From contig CAUYUJ010004977.1 in the NCBI GenBank assembly GCA_963575745.1, positions 1 through 64,000 of the forward strand: a stretch of DNA of 64,000 nucleotides, written 5' to 3'. Source of the DNA: Prorocentrum cordatum. Taxonomy: Eukaryota > Sar > Dinophyceae > Prorocentrales > Prorocentraceae. Below the pieces are notes generated by a model. The model ran no database searches and was not told the origin of the DNA. It worked only from the letters and a program-made list of their open reading frames with translations. This document shows positions 10,276-19,148 of this stretch, one piece after another (position 1 is the first letter of the stretch; every line of letters begins with the position of its first letter). The position numbers were made by a program, and so were the translations under genes.

Positions 10276-10570
10276 GTGGGGAATGATACATCAATGGTCT
10301 TGGCCTCTTGGGGTCCTCTGGGGAGCGAACATCGAACCCTCTTGGGCCATCTTGAAGCTATCTGGGGCTGCCCAGAAGCCCCGCGGGACATCTCGCAGCC
10401 TTCTGGCGTCACTGTGACGCCACTTAAGGCCGTCTGGGCGGCTCTTCTTGGGCCGTCTTGGGCCACTCGTGGGGCCGTCTTGGGACCCTCTTGGCCCGTC
10501 TTGGGGCGGTCTTGGGGGTCTCTTGGGCCGTCTTGGGGCGGTCTATCAAGCCTCTTGGGACGTCGCGGAG
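10276..10570 (+). repeat. Dispersed repeat, left copy, running into family J
   Basis: The first 185 bases (10276-10460) match 11486-11660 almost base for base, including TCAATGGTCTTGGCCTCTTG and CTTGAAGCTATCTGGGGCTG. From 10440 it becomes CTTGGGCCGTCTTGGG repeats, ending GGGACGTCGCGGAGCGTCGG, the typical end of family J. Confidence 0.75.
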
Positions 10571-10679
10571 CGTCGGAAGGTCGAAAGTCGAGAATCCCAA
10601 AAACATTAACCTACCTATACGACCACCCGTCGGGCGATAAGGAAGTTGTGGGGGGGGGAGAGGGGGGGGACCAACATCT

Positions 10680-11190
10680 GATTCAATCGATCTCACTATC
10701 CATCTCACTCAACGGAACACCACGGGACACCACGGAACACTTGTCGATCTCACTATCTCTCACTATCGATCTCACTCAACGGGACACCACGAGACACCAC
10801 GGGCCACCACGGGACACCGCGGGACACCTCTCGATCTCACTATCGGTCTACATCTCGGGACACCACATCGATCTCACTATCGATCTCACGATCGATTTCA
10901 GCATCGATGTCACTCAACGGGACACCTCGGGACACCTGTCGATCTCACTATCGATCTCACTATCGATCTCACTCAGCAGGACACCACGGGACACCACGGG
11001 ACGCCTCGGGGCACCACATCGATCTATCTCACTATCGATCTCACTCAACGGGACACCACGGGACACCACGGGACATCACCGGACACCTGTCGATCTCACT
11101 ATCGATCTCACGATCGATCTCACTCAACGGGACACCACGGGACACCACGTGACACTACGGGACTCCACGGGACACCAGCGGGACACCGCG
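10680..11190 (+). repeat. Minisatellite of CGATCTCACTAT and GGGACACCAC
   Basis: Two short motifs alternate in blocks: TCGATCTCACTA (12 bp) and CGGGACACCA (10 bp), joined by CTCAACGGGACACC. Frames through it give meaningless Ser/Ile/Thr repeats. Confidence 0.9.
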
Positions 11191-11345
11191 GGCCACCGGC
11201 CGCCAGAGGAGAAACATTTGGTCCGGCCGCGGCCCAGCCTCAGGAGGATTTCGGGACACCAGCGGGACACCAGCGGGACACCGCGGGCCACCGGCCGCCG
11301 GAGGAGAAACATTTGGTCCGGCCGCGGCCCAGCCACAGGAGGATT
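11175..11345 (+). repeat. Tandem duplication of about 95 bp
   Basis: A unit containing GGGCCACCGGCCGCC, GGAGAAACATTTGGTCCGG and CAGGAGGATTTC occurs twice with three substitutions. Confidence 0.8.
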
Positions 11346-11485
11346 TCCTCTCGCCCGCCCACGCAGCTTCGCCTCGCCCGCACGCACGCACGGCACGCAC
11401 GACACGCACGACACGAGCCCGAAACCGAAATCGATTTCCTGGTAGGGGGGGGTCTCCGTTTCACGTCGGACTCAGCCCCCAACCT

Positions 11486-11660
11486 CCGATGGTAAATCAA
11501 TGGTCTTGGCCTCTTGGGGCCCTCTGGGGAGCGAAAGCGGAATTGTAAGCCGCCTTGAAGCTATCTGGGGCTGCCCGAAGCCCCGCGGGACACCTCGCAG
11601 CCTTCTGGTGTCACTGTGACGCCACTTGAGGCCGTCTGGGCGGCTCTTCTCGTGCCGCGC
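11486..11660 (+). repeat. Dispersed repeat, right copy
   Basis: Second copy of the 10276-10460 repeat in the same orientation, about 1.2 kb downstream. It includes the shared GTCACTGTGACGCCACTT palindrome. Confidence 0.75.
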
Positions 11661-12030
11661 ATCAGATCTCGAGGACGCCAAGGAGGCGATCAGGAACAAG
11701 TCGAGTGAACAGCGACAATTACACATATTGTATTTCCACCTGTCTGAATGTTTCACTCCCGCTCCTGTCCAATATCCCTTACGCTCTACTGTCAGTCACG
11801 ATCTGTCTGTGCGATGCCATCCGCTCACTGCCACTCTGGCTCGAAGGCTTGGTGGGCGAGCTTTTCTTCCCTCTCTGCCCAGTTTGTGGGCCGGGCTGCC
11901 GCGGGGAGCAGCCGACGTGGGACGAGCTCCATCGAGGAGCTCAGTGGCAGCGAGTTGGAAAAACGAATCGGTATCGATCGTGGTACTACTTAGAAGAGTG
12001 CTGCCTTCTAAACCAGAGTAAGGTTCTGAC
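11661..12030. other. Stretch without recognisable feature
   Basis: Lower-GC sequence with three overlapping short frames but no motif I recognise. Confidence 0.4.
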
Positions 12031-12370
12031 TTGGTAACTCTTTGGGCTCTCCTGAGCCGTCTTGGGGCCCTCTGGGTCGGGGGGCCTCTTGGGCAGTCTT
12101 GGGGCGACTTTTGGCGCCTCTTGGGCCGTCTTGGAATGTCGGAAGCCCGAGAAGGCGAATGCCGTAAAAATCTCAAACCACGACTGGAACATACATGTCT
12201 TTGGCCTCCTCGGGTCCTCTTGGGGCGTCCTGGGCCGTCTTGGCATGATTTGGCCGACTTTGGTCACTCTTGGGCCTGGGGCGCTCTCGGGGCTCTCTTG
12301 GGGCTCTCCCGAGCCGTCTTGGGGCTTTCTTGGGCCGTCTTTGGGCTCTCTTGGGTTACATTTTTTATAA
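12031..12370 (+). repeat. Family J dispersed repeat, longest block
   Basis: Repeated TCTTGGGGC and GAGCCGTCTTGGGG phrases, with GTCTTGGAATGTCGGAAGCC inside, the same sequence that closes the copy at 15.9 kb. Confidence 0.7.
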
Positions 12371-13499
12371 AAAAAAGAAGCCTCGGCCGTGGCATATGGC
12401 ATCTGCCTCGCGGCACAGGAATGCCAAGCGTCGCTGCGCAAGTCTCGTGGCACTCCAGACTGGAGCGCAAAAGCAATGCATCGGGCTGTCCCGCGAGCAA
12501 TCGGCTCGAGAAAAACGTGGCCAACACCCTTGCACGCGACAGTAGAGCAAGACGCCCCTGCACGCCGTCTGTCGGCCTCTGAGCAGGTCGCCGAAACCAT
12601 TCTGACGCATGGCCGAAGGATGGCGCTTCGGATCAACTAGTTCGTCAAATTCGCCGTCGCCCGCCCGCGCCACGTGCTGGACCGCGGCGCGGGTTCGGGG
12701 CGGCGCGGGACCGCGCCGCGTGCTAAGTCAACGCTGAGGCGGCGAGGGGCACTCCAGCACAATACAAGTCAAGCCGGCCTCTATCTTGAGCGAGGAGCAG
12801 GGGGGCGAAGTGCCAGTGCGGGAGGCACCTTCGGACGTCACAGCGCTGCGCAGCACTGCTCGCTGACGCAGCAAACCGATGTAAATGGATGGCATAATGG
12901 CAGGGCGCCCACGCAGCCCGAGACTGATTGCACACTGGGGCAAGCCCGCCTGTATCCTGGCACAGTGCGGGAGGCAGTGGCTGCCGCTCGCTGACGCAAC
13001 ATGCTTATATAAACGGGTGGCTCGGGGGCGGGATGCCCACGCCACCGGAGGCCGATTGCGCAGCGAATCCAGCCCTTCCCGATGTGGGCAACGCTGCAGC
13101 GCCAGAAAAAGGCCCCTCAAGCGGCAACTTTCGGCAAGATCTCCAACCACCCGTTAGCAAGCACCCGTCACGGTGCCGCTGACTTCCGTCCGGCCCGACC
13201 TTCCCGGAGGAGCTCCCGCGAGGTGGCGGAGGGCGGGCGGGCCGCGCACGGACGGCGCGGCGGCCATGGGCCTGCCGCGATGGCCACCCCGAGGGCGCCG
13301 CGCTCGGCGCGCGTCGACTGCCTCGCGGAGCCCCCGGCGGCCGCCGCGGCACCGCCGCGGCGCCGCGGGCCACAGGCCCCGCGCGGCCCTCGTGTGCGCC
13401 TCGAGGCCCTCGCACCCCCCCTCGTCAGAGAAGCAAGAGCCACCTCTCAAGGGGCCCAAGGGCACACAAATAAGTAGACACACATCCCAGGATTCCCCA
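12371..13499. other. Gene-free stretch with a degenerate internal duplication
   Basis: Between 12765 and 13065 two diverged units share GTGCGGGAGGCA, CGCTGACGCA and CGCCCACGC-type phrases about 150-170 bases apart. I support no gene; the GC-rich frames lack family motifs. Confidence 0.4.
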
Positions 13500-13660
13500 C
13501 ATTTGCCCCTACCTAGGCTCTGCCTAGAAGGGTTCTTACTCTCTTAGCTTAAAGGGGCCGGGCAGTGCAACACGCCCCGGGCGGTTCCCCCAGTCCCCTG
13601 GGAGCGGTTCCCCCCAGTCCCCTGGGAACTTTAGCTTTAGCTTTAGCTTTAGCTTTAGGG
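13500..13660 (+). repeat. Dispersed repeat, left side, upstream of the truncated LINE
   Basis: CCCTACCTAGGCTCTGCCT, GGGTTCTTACTCTCTT and AAAGGGGCCGGGCAGTG recur at 32370-32440. It ends in four TTTAGC units. The start is inverted relative to CCTAGGTAGGG at 15390-15400. Confidence 0.7.
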
Positions 13661-13662
13661 AT

Positions 13663-13790
13663 GCATCCGTGCCAATGCCTGCGGGGCCTGTTGGACCCAG
13701 GAGAAAGCCGTGTCCCTTTAGCTTTAGGGATGCATCCGTGCCAATGCCTGCGGGGCCTGTTGGACCCAGGAGAAAGCCGTGTCCCTCGGA
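13663..13790 (+). repeat. Tandem duplication of about 69 bp at the LINE 5' truncation point
   Basis: ATGCATCCGTGCCAATGCCT through GAAAGCCGTGTCCCT occurs twice, separated by TTAGCTTTAGGG. The second copy runs straight into the LINE coding sequence. Confidence 0.85.
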
Positions 13791-15062
13791 TATCAGATTC
13801 CTGAGGTCCATTGTTCTCTGTGTGGCGGCCCTTCGGACTCTATGTGGCACAGGTTATGGGTGTGTCCTGCGGTCGACGATCTCAGGAAGGAGCTTTGTGA
13901 TCCCGAAGTGTTAGAGGCGAGTTCCGAGGTGGACTTAGCCACCGTCTCGAACGACCAGTTCGTGCTGCTCACGAAAGGTATCTTCACCCACCCCTGCGAG
14001 CACCTCCCGATGCCCTCCAAAGAATGTCCCCCGATGGTCCATTGGGAAGCTCCTCAGCACGATGATTCTGATGAACAATTATTATCTGGGGATGTGTTCT
14101 TCGACGGATCATGTAGGAAGCACGCAATTAAGGAACTAAGCAGGGCAGGATGGGGTTTAGCTGTATATGATAATCACAGGAATTTGCAGTGTGTTATGTG
14201 GGCCCCCCTTTGGGACAGGTTCCCCCAGACCTCCCAAGCGGCGGAGTTCGGGAGCCTGGCCTACGGGTCTCTGTGTCTCCTGGGGCCCTCAGAAGGTTTC
14301 AGCGATTGCCTTAATGTTTGTAAAGCTTTTCTTTTGGAGAGGCCCAAGCGTCTCTCCTACAAGCGGCCTTATGCAGGGCTGATGATTAATACCCTTCAGT
14401 CTAAGTTGACCAGCCTTCACAAGGTGAAGGCCCACGTTGCAGATTCCCCAGATTTAACGGCCGATCAGCGGTATTTCAAACTTGGTTATATTGAGGCCGA
14501 CAGAGCGGCCAAGCGAGGAGTGGACATGCACGCCATAGGATCTCAGGCTGAGCTGGATTTTGTTGACTGGCAACTCAAAGTTGCCAAGAACGTCGGCCTG
14601 CTGGCAGCCCGTATTCTCCCGTCTTGGCCAAGACTCAACCTTGACGGAGTTGATTTTATCGCCCCAGCCCGCGAGGTGGTGCCGCCGCCCCCCCCTGTGG
14701 AGCAGTATCATCATGAGTGGGTGTGGTGTGCCACCTTCTGGCGCATGTTATATTGTTGTCATCTCTGCTGCGGGTACAGCTGCGGTGGAAGATTCAAGAA
14801 GCTTAGTAAGTCTTGTATCCCAGAGCCCGAGGGGCCCAGGAAGTCAAAGTACGCGTCCTCGGTCTTGAGAGCGCTGCGGAGGGGGAGGCATCCCAGGCTG
14901 GCTGGTGTGACTTGTGAAGTGTTCGACCCTGCTGCTGAAGCGAGCGAATCTGAGGCTGGCGATCGGGCCGAGCCTGTCGGGTCAGCTCAGGCCCGCAGTC
15001 CGCTTCGGGAGGAGGGTGAGCACGCCCCTGACCAGCCACCCCTTTCAGACAGCTCGGACTGA
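13779..15062 (+). pseudogene. 5'-truncated LINE: zinc knuckle and RNase H domain
   Basis: This is a 427-codon frame. Near its start it has CSLCGGPSDSMWHRLWVC, the CxxC...HxxxxC knuckle found after RT in many LINE proteins. An RNase H domain follows: VFFDGSC with the first Asp, an acidic residue in QAAEFGSL, SDCLNV, and GYIEADRAAKR for the last Asp. The C-terminal part has paired Cys residues (CCHLCCGY) and a charged tail. No endonuclease or RT lies upstream, so it is the 3' end of an element lost by 5' truncation, as is common when LINE reverse transcription stops early. The frame itself is intact, so a protein could be made, but nothing supports host use. Confidence 0.8.
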
Positions 15063-15133
15063 CCTGCGCCAGGCGGGTAAGCTAGTTTAACTCAACCCGA
15101 GCTGGCTCGGGTTCAGGGCGCCTGTCAAAACAA

Positions 15134-15348
15134 ATTAGCTTTAGCTTAGCTTTAGCTTAGCTTTAGCTTAGCTTTAGCTTAGCTTTATCTTAGCTTTAGC
15201 TTAGCTTTAGCTTATCTTTAGCTTAGCTGTAGCTTAGCTTTAGCTTAGCTGTTGCTCAGCTTTAGCTTAGATTTAGCTTAGCTTTAGCTTAGCTGTGGCT
15301 TAGCTTTAGCTTAGCTTTAGCTTAGTTTTAGCTTAGCTTTAGCTTAGC
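15134..15348 (+). repeat. TTTAGCTTAGC 11-bp array at the LINE 3' end
   Basis: About 19 units with a few substitutions begin 70 bases after the LINE stop. LINE 3' tails are often simple repeats copied during insertion, and TTTAGC units also precede this LINE. Confidence 0.9.
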
Positions 15349-15421
15349 GTTACTGTTACTACTAATGCTGGTTTCCTAGGGATTCCAACTCCTAGGTAGG
15401 GTCGCACTGGGATAATTGTTT
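15349..15421 (+). repeat. Dispersed repeat, right side
   Basis: GTTACTACTAAT, CCAACTCCTAGGTAGGGTCG and CTGGGATAAT recur at 37770-37840, where they close the compound satellite. CCTAGGTAGGG is the reverse complement of the left-side CCCTACCTAGG at 13508. Confidence 0.65.
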
Positions 15422-15515
15422 TCATGTTTTCTGGATTTGCGTCTGCCCCCCCACTTCCCACATTTTCCAATATTTTCCTCGGAGTCGACGATTGATTGTG
15501 TCTGTGCTTTTTACC
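15422..15515 (-). repeat. Family E repeat, inverted copy
   Basis: Reverse complement of the sequences at 41.84 and 44.17 kb: it contains the complements of CACAGACAC, AATCGTCGACTCC and the GGAAAATATTGGAAAATG stretch. Confidence 0.6.
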
Positions 15516-15755
15516 CTCCTGAACCTCGACGGCCGAACGTCTCCTATCCCTGCAGCTGCACATCCGACCTGCCCCACGACGCGCCCGCGAACGCGACCCT
15601 CCCGGAGTCCACGTCGGCGGCGGAGCTGAGCAGCTGCAAGCGGCCCTGGCAGCCTGAAAGCATCGGCGTCGAAAATCTTCCGCAAACGAATATTGGCGCA
15701 ACAGGGTACTGAAGGCCAAAGGCTTCGAGTCACAGGCCAGGCCGAGCAAAGATGG

Positions 15756-15780
15756 CTTGAGCTAAACAAAATGGCTACAG
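15756..15780 (-). other. Possible decayed spliced-leader relic
   Basis: The minus strand reads CTGTAGCCATTTTG, then a short insertion, then GCTCAAG: DinoSL-like with one substitution and a few extra bases. No coding sequence follows it, so chance resemblance is possible. Confidence 0.3.
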
Positions 15781-16030
15781 AGGTGCTCTCGGGCCATCTC
15801 GGGGATCTCTTGGGGCCTTTTTGGGGCTTACTTGGAGGTTGTTGGACCGTCTTGAAGCGACTTGCGGCGCCTCTTGAGCCGTCTTGGGTCGTCGGAAGCC
15901 CGAAACTGCAAGAAACCAAAAAACCTTCGACAAACTGAGGACAATTTGCGATGTTGGGCCCCCCCAGGACGTCTTGGAGGTTCTCCTGGAGTGCTCTCTG
16001 GGAGTTTTGGAAGCAACTTGGGTCGCTGAC
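15780..16030 (+). repeat. Family J dispersed repeat
   Basis: CTTGGGGCCTTTTTGGGGCT and GCCTCTTGAGCCGTCTTGGG, then GTCGGAAGCCCGAAAC, the family's shared end. Confidence 0.65.
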
Positions 16031-16764
16031 ACACCGAGTGAGCCGTCTGAAACGTCTGGACGACTCGAGGCTACCGTGGATCGTCTCGACGGCTGCCTGA
16101 TCGCCCGCAGCGTCGATTTGGGGCTCCCGCGCGGAGCCCCCCGTACCTCGCAGTTGTGGTCCAAGTTCCGGCCCCTGAGATCCCTGGACCCGGTCCTCCG
16201 TTCTATGCATACACCGGCGCCCGAGGCCTCGGGCCCGGGGGCAGCGCGCTGCTTCGCAACTCCCCCGTCCCCCCACTGTCCGCGTTCTGCCCGGGGCTGG
16301 CCGGCCCCTTGCATGACCCCAAGGGTGATGCTGCTCCCATCGTACTTGAGGACCACACCCCAGAAATAATTTCGAGCACCCGGAGAAGTGTCGAGAGAGT
16401 GTCGAAACGGTGTCGGACGAGTCTCCCTGGGCCCGACGCGTGAAAGCCCTCGAGTCTCGGTGCTTGGTTGGCACTCGACAGCCTTTCTGGTGATCGCGGC
16501 TCAAGCAGGCTGGAACATCATAGCCCCAAGGGGGCCCGTGCAGCCCGCAGACGGGCGAAGACGGCTGCGAGTCGCGGCAGTCGGGCGCAGCGAGCCACCC
16601 ATGAGCGCCAAGGCCTGCCCAAGCGGGTGCCGCAGGCGGCCCCCGAGCGCTTCGGGAAGACCGCCCTCGGTCGGGGACCCCCGAGAGGACCTGGAGAGGC
16701 ATGCGCCACTGATTCTTCCTGGGCGCTTGAAGGACTTCGGCGCCCTCGTTGTTTCGAACTCGCG
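16031..16764. other. Stretch without supported gene
   Basis: A 426-codon minus-strand frame spans 15422-16702 but crosses family E, family J and the SL relic, so I treat it as chance in GC-rich DNA. Nothing else is recognisable. Confidence 0.4.
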
Positions 16765-16922
16765 TTGAGTCGGGCCTGTCCTCCTACAGGAGGATTTTGG
16801 ACGAAAAGCAAAACGTTGCCAAAAAAATACCCCCAAATGGCGAAAAAATAATCAGGTCGTCCCCGGACTATTTTTTGACTACTTTTGAACATTCCTCCTG
16901 CGGAGGGACACGCCCGACGTAA
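16765..16922 (+). mobile_element. Family A MITE, copy 1 (158 bp)
   Basis: The 11-bp ends TTGAGTCGGGC and GCCCGACGTAA are inverted, with inner palindromes CTCCTACAGGAGG and CCTCCTGCGGAGG. It is flanked by a perfect 8-bp duplication, AACTCGCG, at 16757-16764 and 16923-16930. Confidence 0.92.
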
Positions 16923-16930
16923 AACTCGCG

Positions 16931-17400
16931 ACAGCCCGAGACTTCCCGCGGCCCCGCGAGGGCCGCGCAGATCGCGCTGCCACGGGCCTAGCAGGGCGCC
17001 GCGGCGGCCCCGCGAGGGTCCCAAGATTGAGACGGCGGCCGCCGGGGCCGCCCGTCGGAGAGCGGGGGGGCGCCCTCCGAGAGCGCCGGGTGAGCGGATT
17101 CTCCCGCGCGCGGCATTGCTTCCCGGTTCCCCTTTTGCCTTGCCTCTGCTCCGTCTTTTCTTCCCCCGCTCGTGTGCGCCGTCGGGGGGAGGGGCGGGGA
17201 AGTGGCATGTCCGCCCCGCTTCCCTTTTTTAGGGTTCCCCTTCTCGGGGGCGCGCAGACATGGATCAGCGATCCATGGATTTGGCGCGCGGTCGCCGAAT
17301 CCATGGATCGGGGGAGGTGCCCTCCCCAGAATGCGGCCGGTATACCGCCTCGCTCGGCGGAACTCCGCGATTTCCCGTGGAAACAGGACCCGTCGCTGAT
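16931..17400 (+). repeat. GC-rich stretch with dispersed repeat I
   Basis: 17262-17400 contains ACATGGATCAGCGATCCATG and GGCGCGCGGTCGCCGAATCC. A diverged copy lies in the opposite orientation at 27880-28020. The preceding part shows no gene. Confidence 0.5.
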
Positions 17401-17415
17401 CCACGCCCCCGAAAG

Positions 17416-17446
<31 letters not shown>

Positions 17447-17690
17447 GGAGGAGGAGGAGGAGGAGATGAGAGGAGAGGAGGAGGCGGAGGAAGAGAGGAG
17501 GAGGAGAGGAGGAGGAGGGGAGGAAGGAGGAGGAGGGGAGGAGGAGGATGAGGAGGATGAGAGAAGGAGAGGAGGATGAGTAGGAGGAGGAGGAGGAGGA
17601 GGAAGGAGGATGAGGAGGAGGAGAGAGGAGGAGGAGGAGGGAAGAGGGAGGAGAAGGGAGGAGGAGGAGTTGAGGGGTGGAGGGGGGGGG
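17416..17690 (+). repeat. GAT then GGA microsatellite
   Basis: GATGATGAT (17418-17444) grades into interrupted GGA/GAGGA and ends in a run of G near 17683. Confidence 0.9.
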
Positions 17691-17819
17691 GGGGTGCAGG
17701 GCGGGGCGGCCGCGCCCGGACGGGGGGCGCCCGCTGGGCAGCGGGAGCTGCGGGCGACGCCCTCGTGGGCTCGTTTTTCTGCGTCGATGTGCTGCTTGAA
17801 GAGCCCGAGGACAACTGAC

Positions 17820-17981
17820 TACCTACCAGACCACCCCAACCCAACCCGAAGATCCGAATTTCGGGTTGGGGGGGGCATGGGCTGCATATGTGTTTTGTCG
17901 ATGTTCCGGGGTCCCCCCACACTGGAAATGGAGGGCAAATTGAGGCCTTCGGGTTGGGTTGGGGTGATCTGGTGGGTGGTG
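17820..17981 (+). mobile_element. Foldback element L (about 160 bp)
   Basis: The arm ACCAGACCACCCCAACCCAA near 17824 is inverted as TTGGGTTGGGGTGATCTGGT near 17974. The paired arms are about 30 bases with few mismatches. No target duplication is clear. Confidence 0.75.
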
Positions 17982-18003
17982 AACAACGGCGTCGTCCCCC
18001 TTT

Positions 18004-18819
18004 CTAGGTGAAGCGCGTTCGCTTGAAATGCTCGCGGAAGCCCTCGACCGTGTCCGCCTTCCTGCTGCAGACTGCGTCGCGCACGAGGTCTTCGCGGCGG
18101 GGTCGATCCCCAGCGTCGAGGACGCTGCCGAAGCTGACGGCCAGACAGGCCTCGAGGAGGCAGCAGCCTCGCGAGAGGTAGTCGCGGCCCTCCACAGTGC
18201 CGCCGTCCGCGGGGAGTACGATTACAGGACGCCCCCCAAATGCTGCACAGCAGTGCCATCGAAGTGAGCGCCTTCTGGAACGCCGCCTCTGCGGACTCGG
18301 TGCGGACAGCTGGATGCTTGCCAGGCTGTGGCCATTGCCCCTCGCGACCCATGCGCTGCAGACCTGAGCCCTGGCCGTCGTGCTGGGGCAGGCCCATCCA
18401 GTCGATGAAGACCGCGTCGTCGTCAGAGGCCGCCAAAGGTCCAACTGCTGGACCAAGGTCCGCAACTTCACCCTGGCGGGGTCGGGGTGGGCCTTCGACA
18501 GCCATGGGTGTGACACCACGAGCCTGCATTTGGGCTCGCCCCTGGAATCAGGCAGGCCTTCCCTGCCGACGACCACCTCGGCGGCAAGCACCGCCTGGCA
18601 GCGCCACAGGGGAGAGCCCTGTCTGGCGATCTGCCGCGGGTATCGACATCGGATCCAGGTCACCTGGGCGTCGTCCAGGTAGGCCAGGAACTCCCTATAG
18701 CGCCCTTGCAGCTCCTCGGCGGTGTAGCAGTTGATGCTCTGGAAAGCAGCCACCGCCAGCTGCCGCAGCTCCCGAGGCCGAGCGAGTCCGGAGAGCGCGG
18801 CCACCTGCAAGCAGTTCAC
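18004..18819 (-). pseudogene. Dinoflagellate multicopy-family gene with two frameshifts, function unknown
   Basis: The minus strand starts MNCLQVAALSGLARPRELRQ, contains CRLVVSHPWLSKAHPDPARV, changes frame near 18433 to give DDDAVFIDWMGLPQHDGQG and EAAFQKALTSMALL, and changes back near 18245 (a run of G) to give GGRPVIVLPADGG and GRDYLSRGCCLLEACLAVSF. The order 'SH.W...HPDP', '[WF]ID...PQ', 'R..C.LE' is one I recall from a large family of uncharacterised dinoflagellate proteins; some such proteins are compared to TIR-like folds, but I cannot confirm that here. Repairing either frame needs single-base changes at homopolymers, so sequencing error cannot be excluded. It lies just downstream of the LINE 3' end on the same strand. 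Confidence 0.45.
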
Positions 18820-18887
18820 TGTGCTGTTGATGGCTGAGCCCCAAGCACAGGCTGATGGGTCTGTTTTCCACCACCACCATTATGATT

Positions 18888-18935
18888 TGGGGGGGGGGGG
18901 GGAAGGAGGTGGAGGACGAGGAGGAGGCACGGCCG
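18888..18935 (+). repeat. G-run and GGA-like tract at the LINE 3' boundary
   Basis: A run of about 15 G is followed by AAGGAGGTGGAGGACGAGGAGG. On the minus strand this is a TCC-like tract directly after the LINE's 3' untranslated region. Confidence 0.7.
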
Positions 18936-19148
18936 TATCGCCCCCCAGAAGAGCCGAAGCTCGACTGGGGGGTCCAGGTTCGGTGAACTCCCGCCTAGCC
19001 GAAAGCCGACAGGAGGAGAGGGAGGGGGCCCCGCCTAGCCCCGAGGGCCGAGGCGCCTGCACGCCGCGCTCCGTCACGCCGTAGTGGAAGTGGGCGTAGG
19101 CGGGCGGCGGGCGCGGGCGACGACACGACGAGGGGCGGGGCCAAAAAA

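Noticed and set aside
13640-13730. TTTAGGG, a telomere-like heptamer
   Set aside because: It occurs only once at each of two sites, as the end of TTTAGC units, not as an array.
15422-16702. 426-codon minus-strand frame
   Set aside because: It spans two dispersed repeat families and an SL-like relic, with no domain-like sequence.
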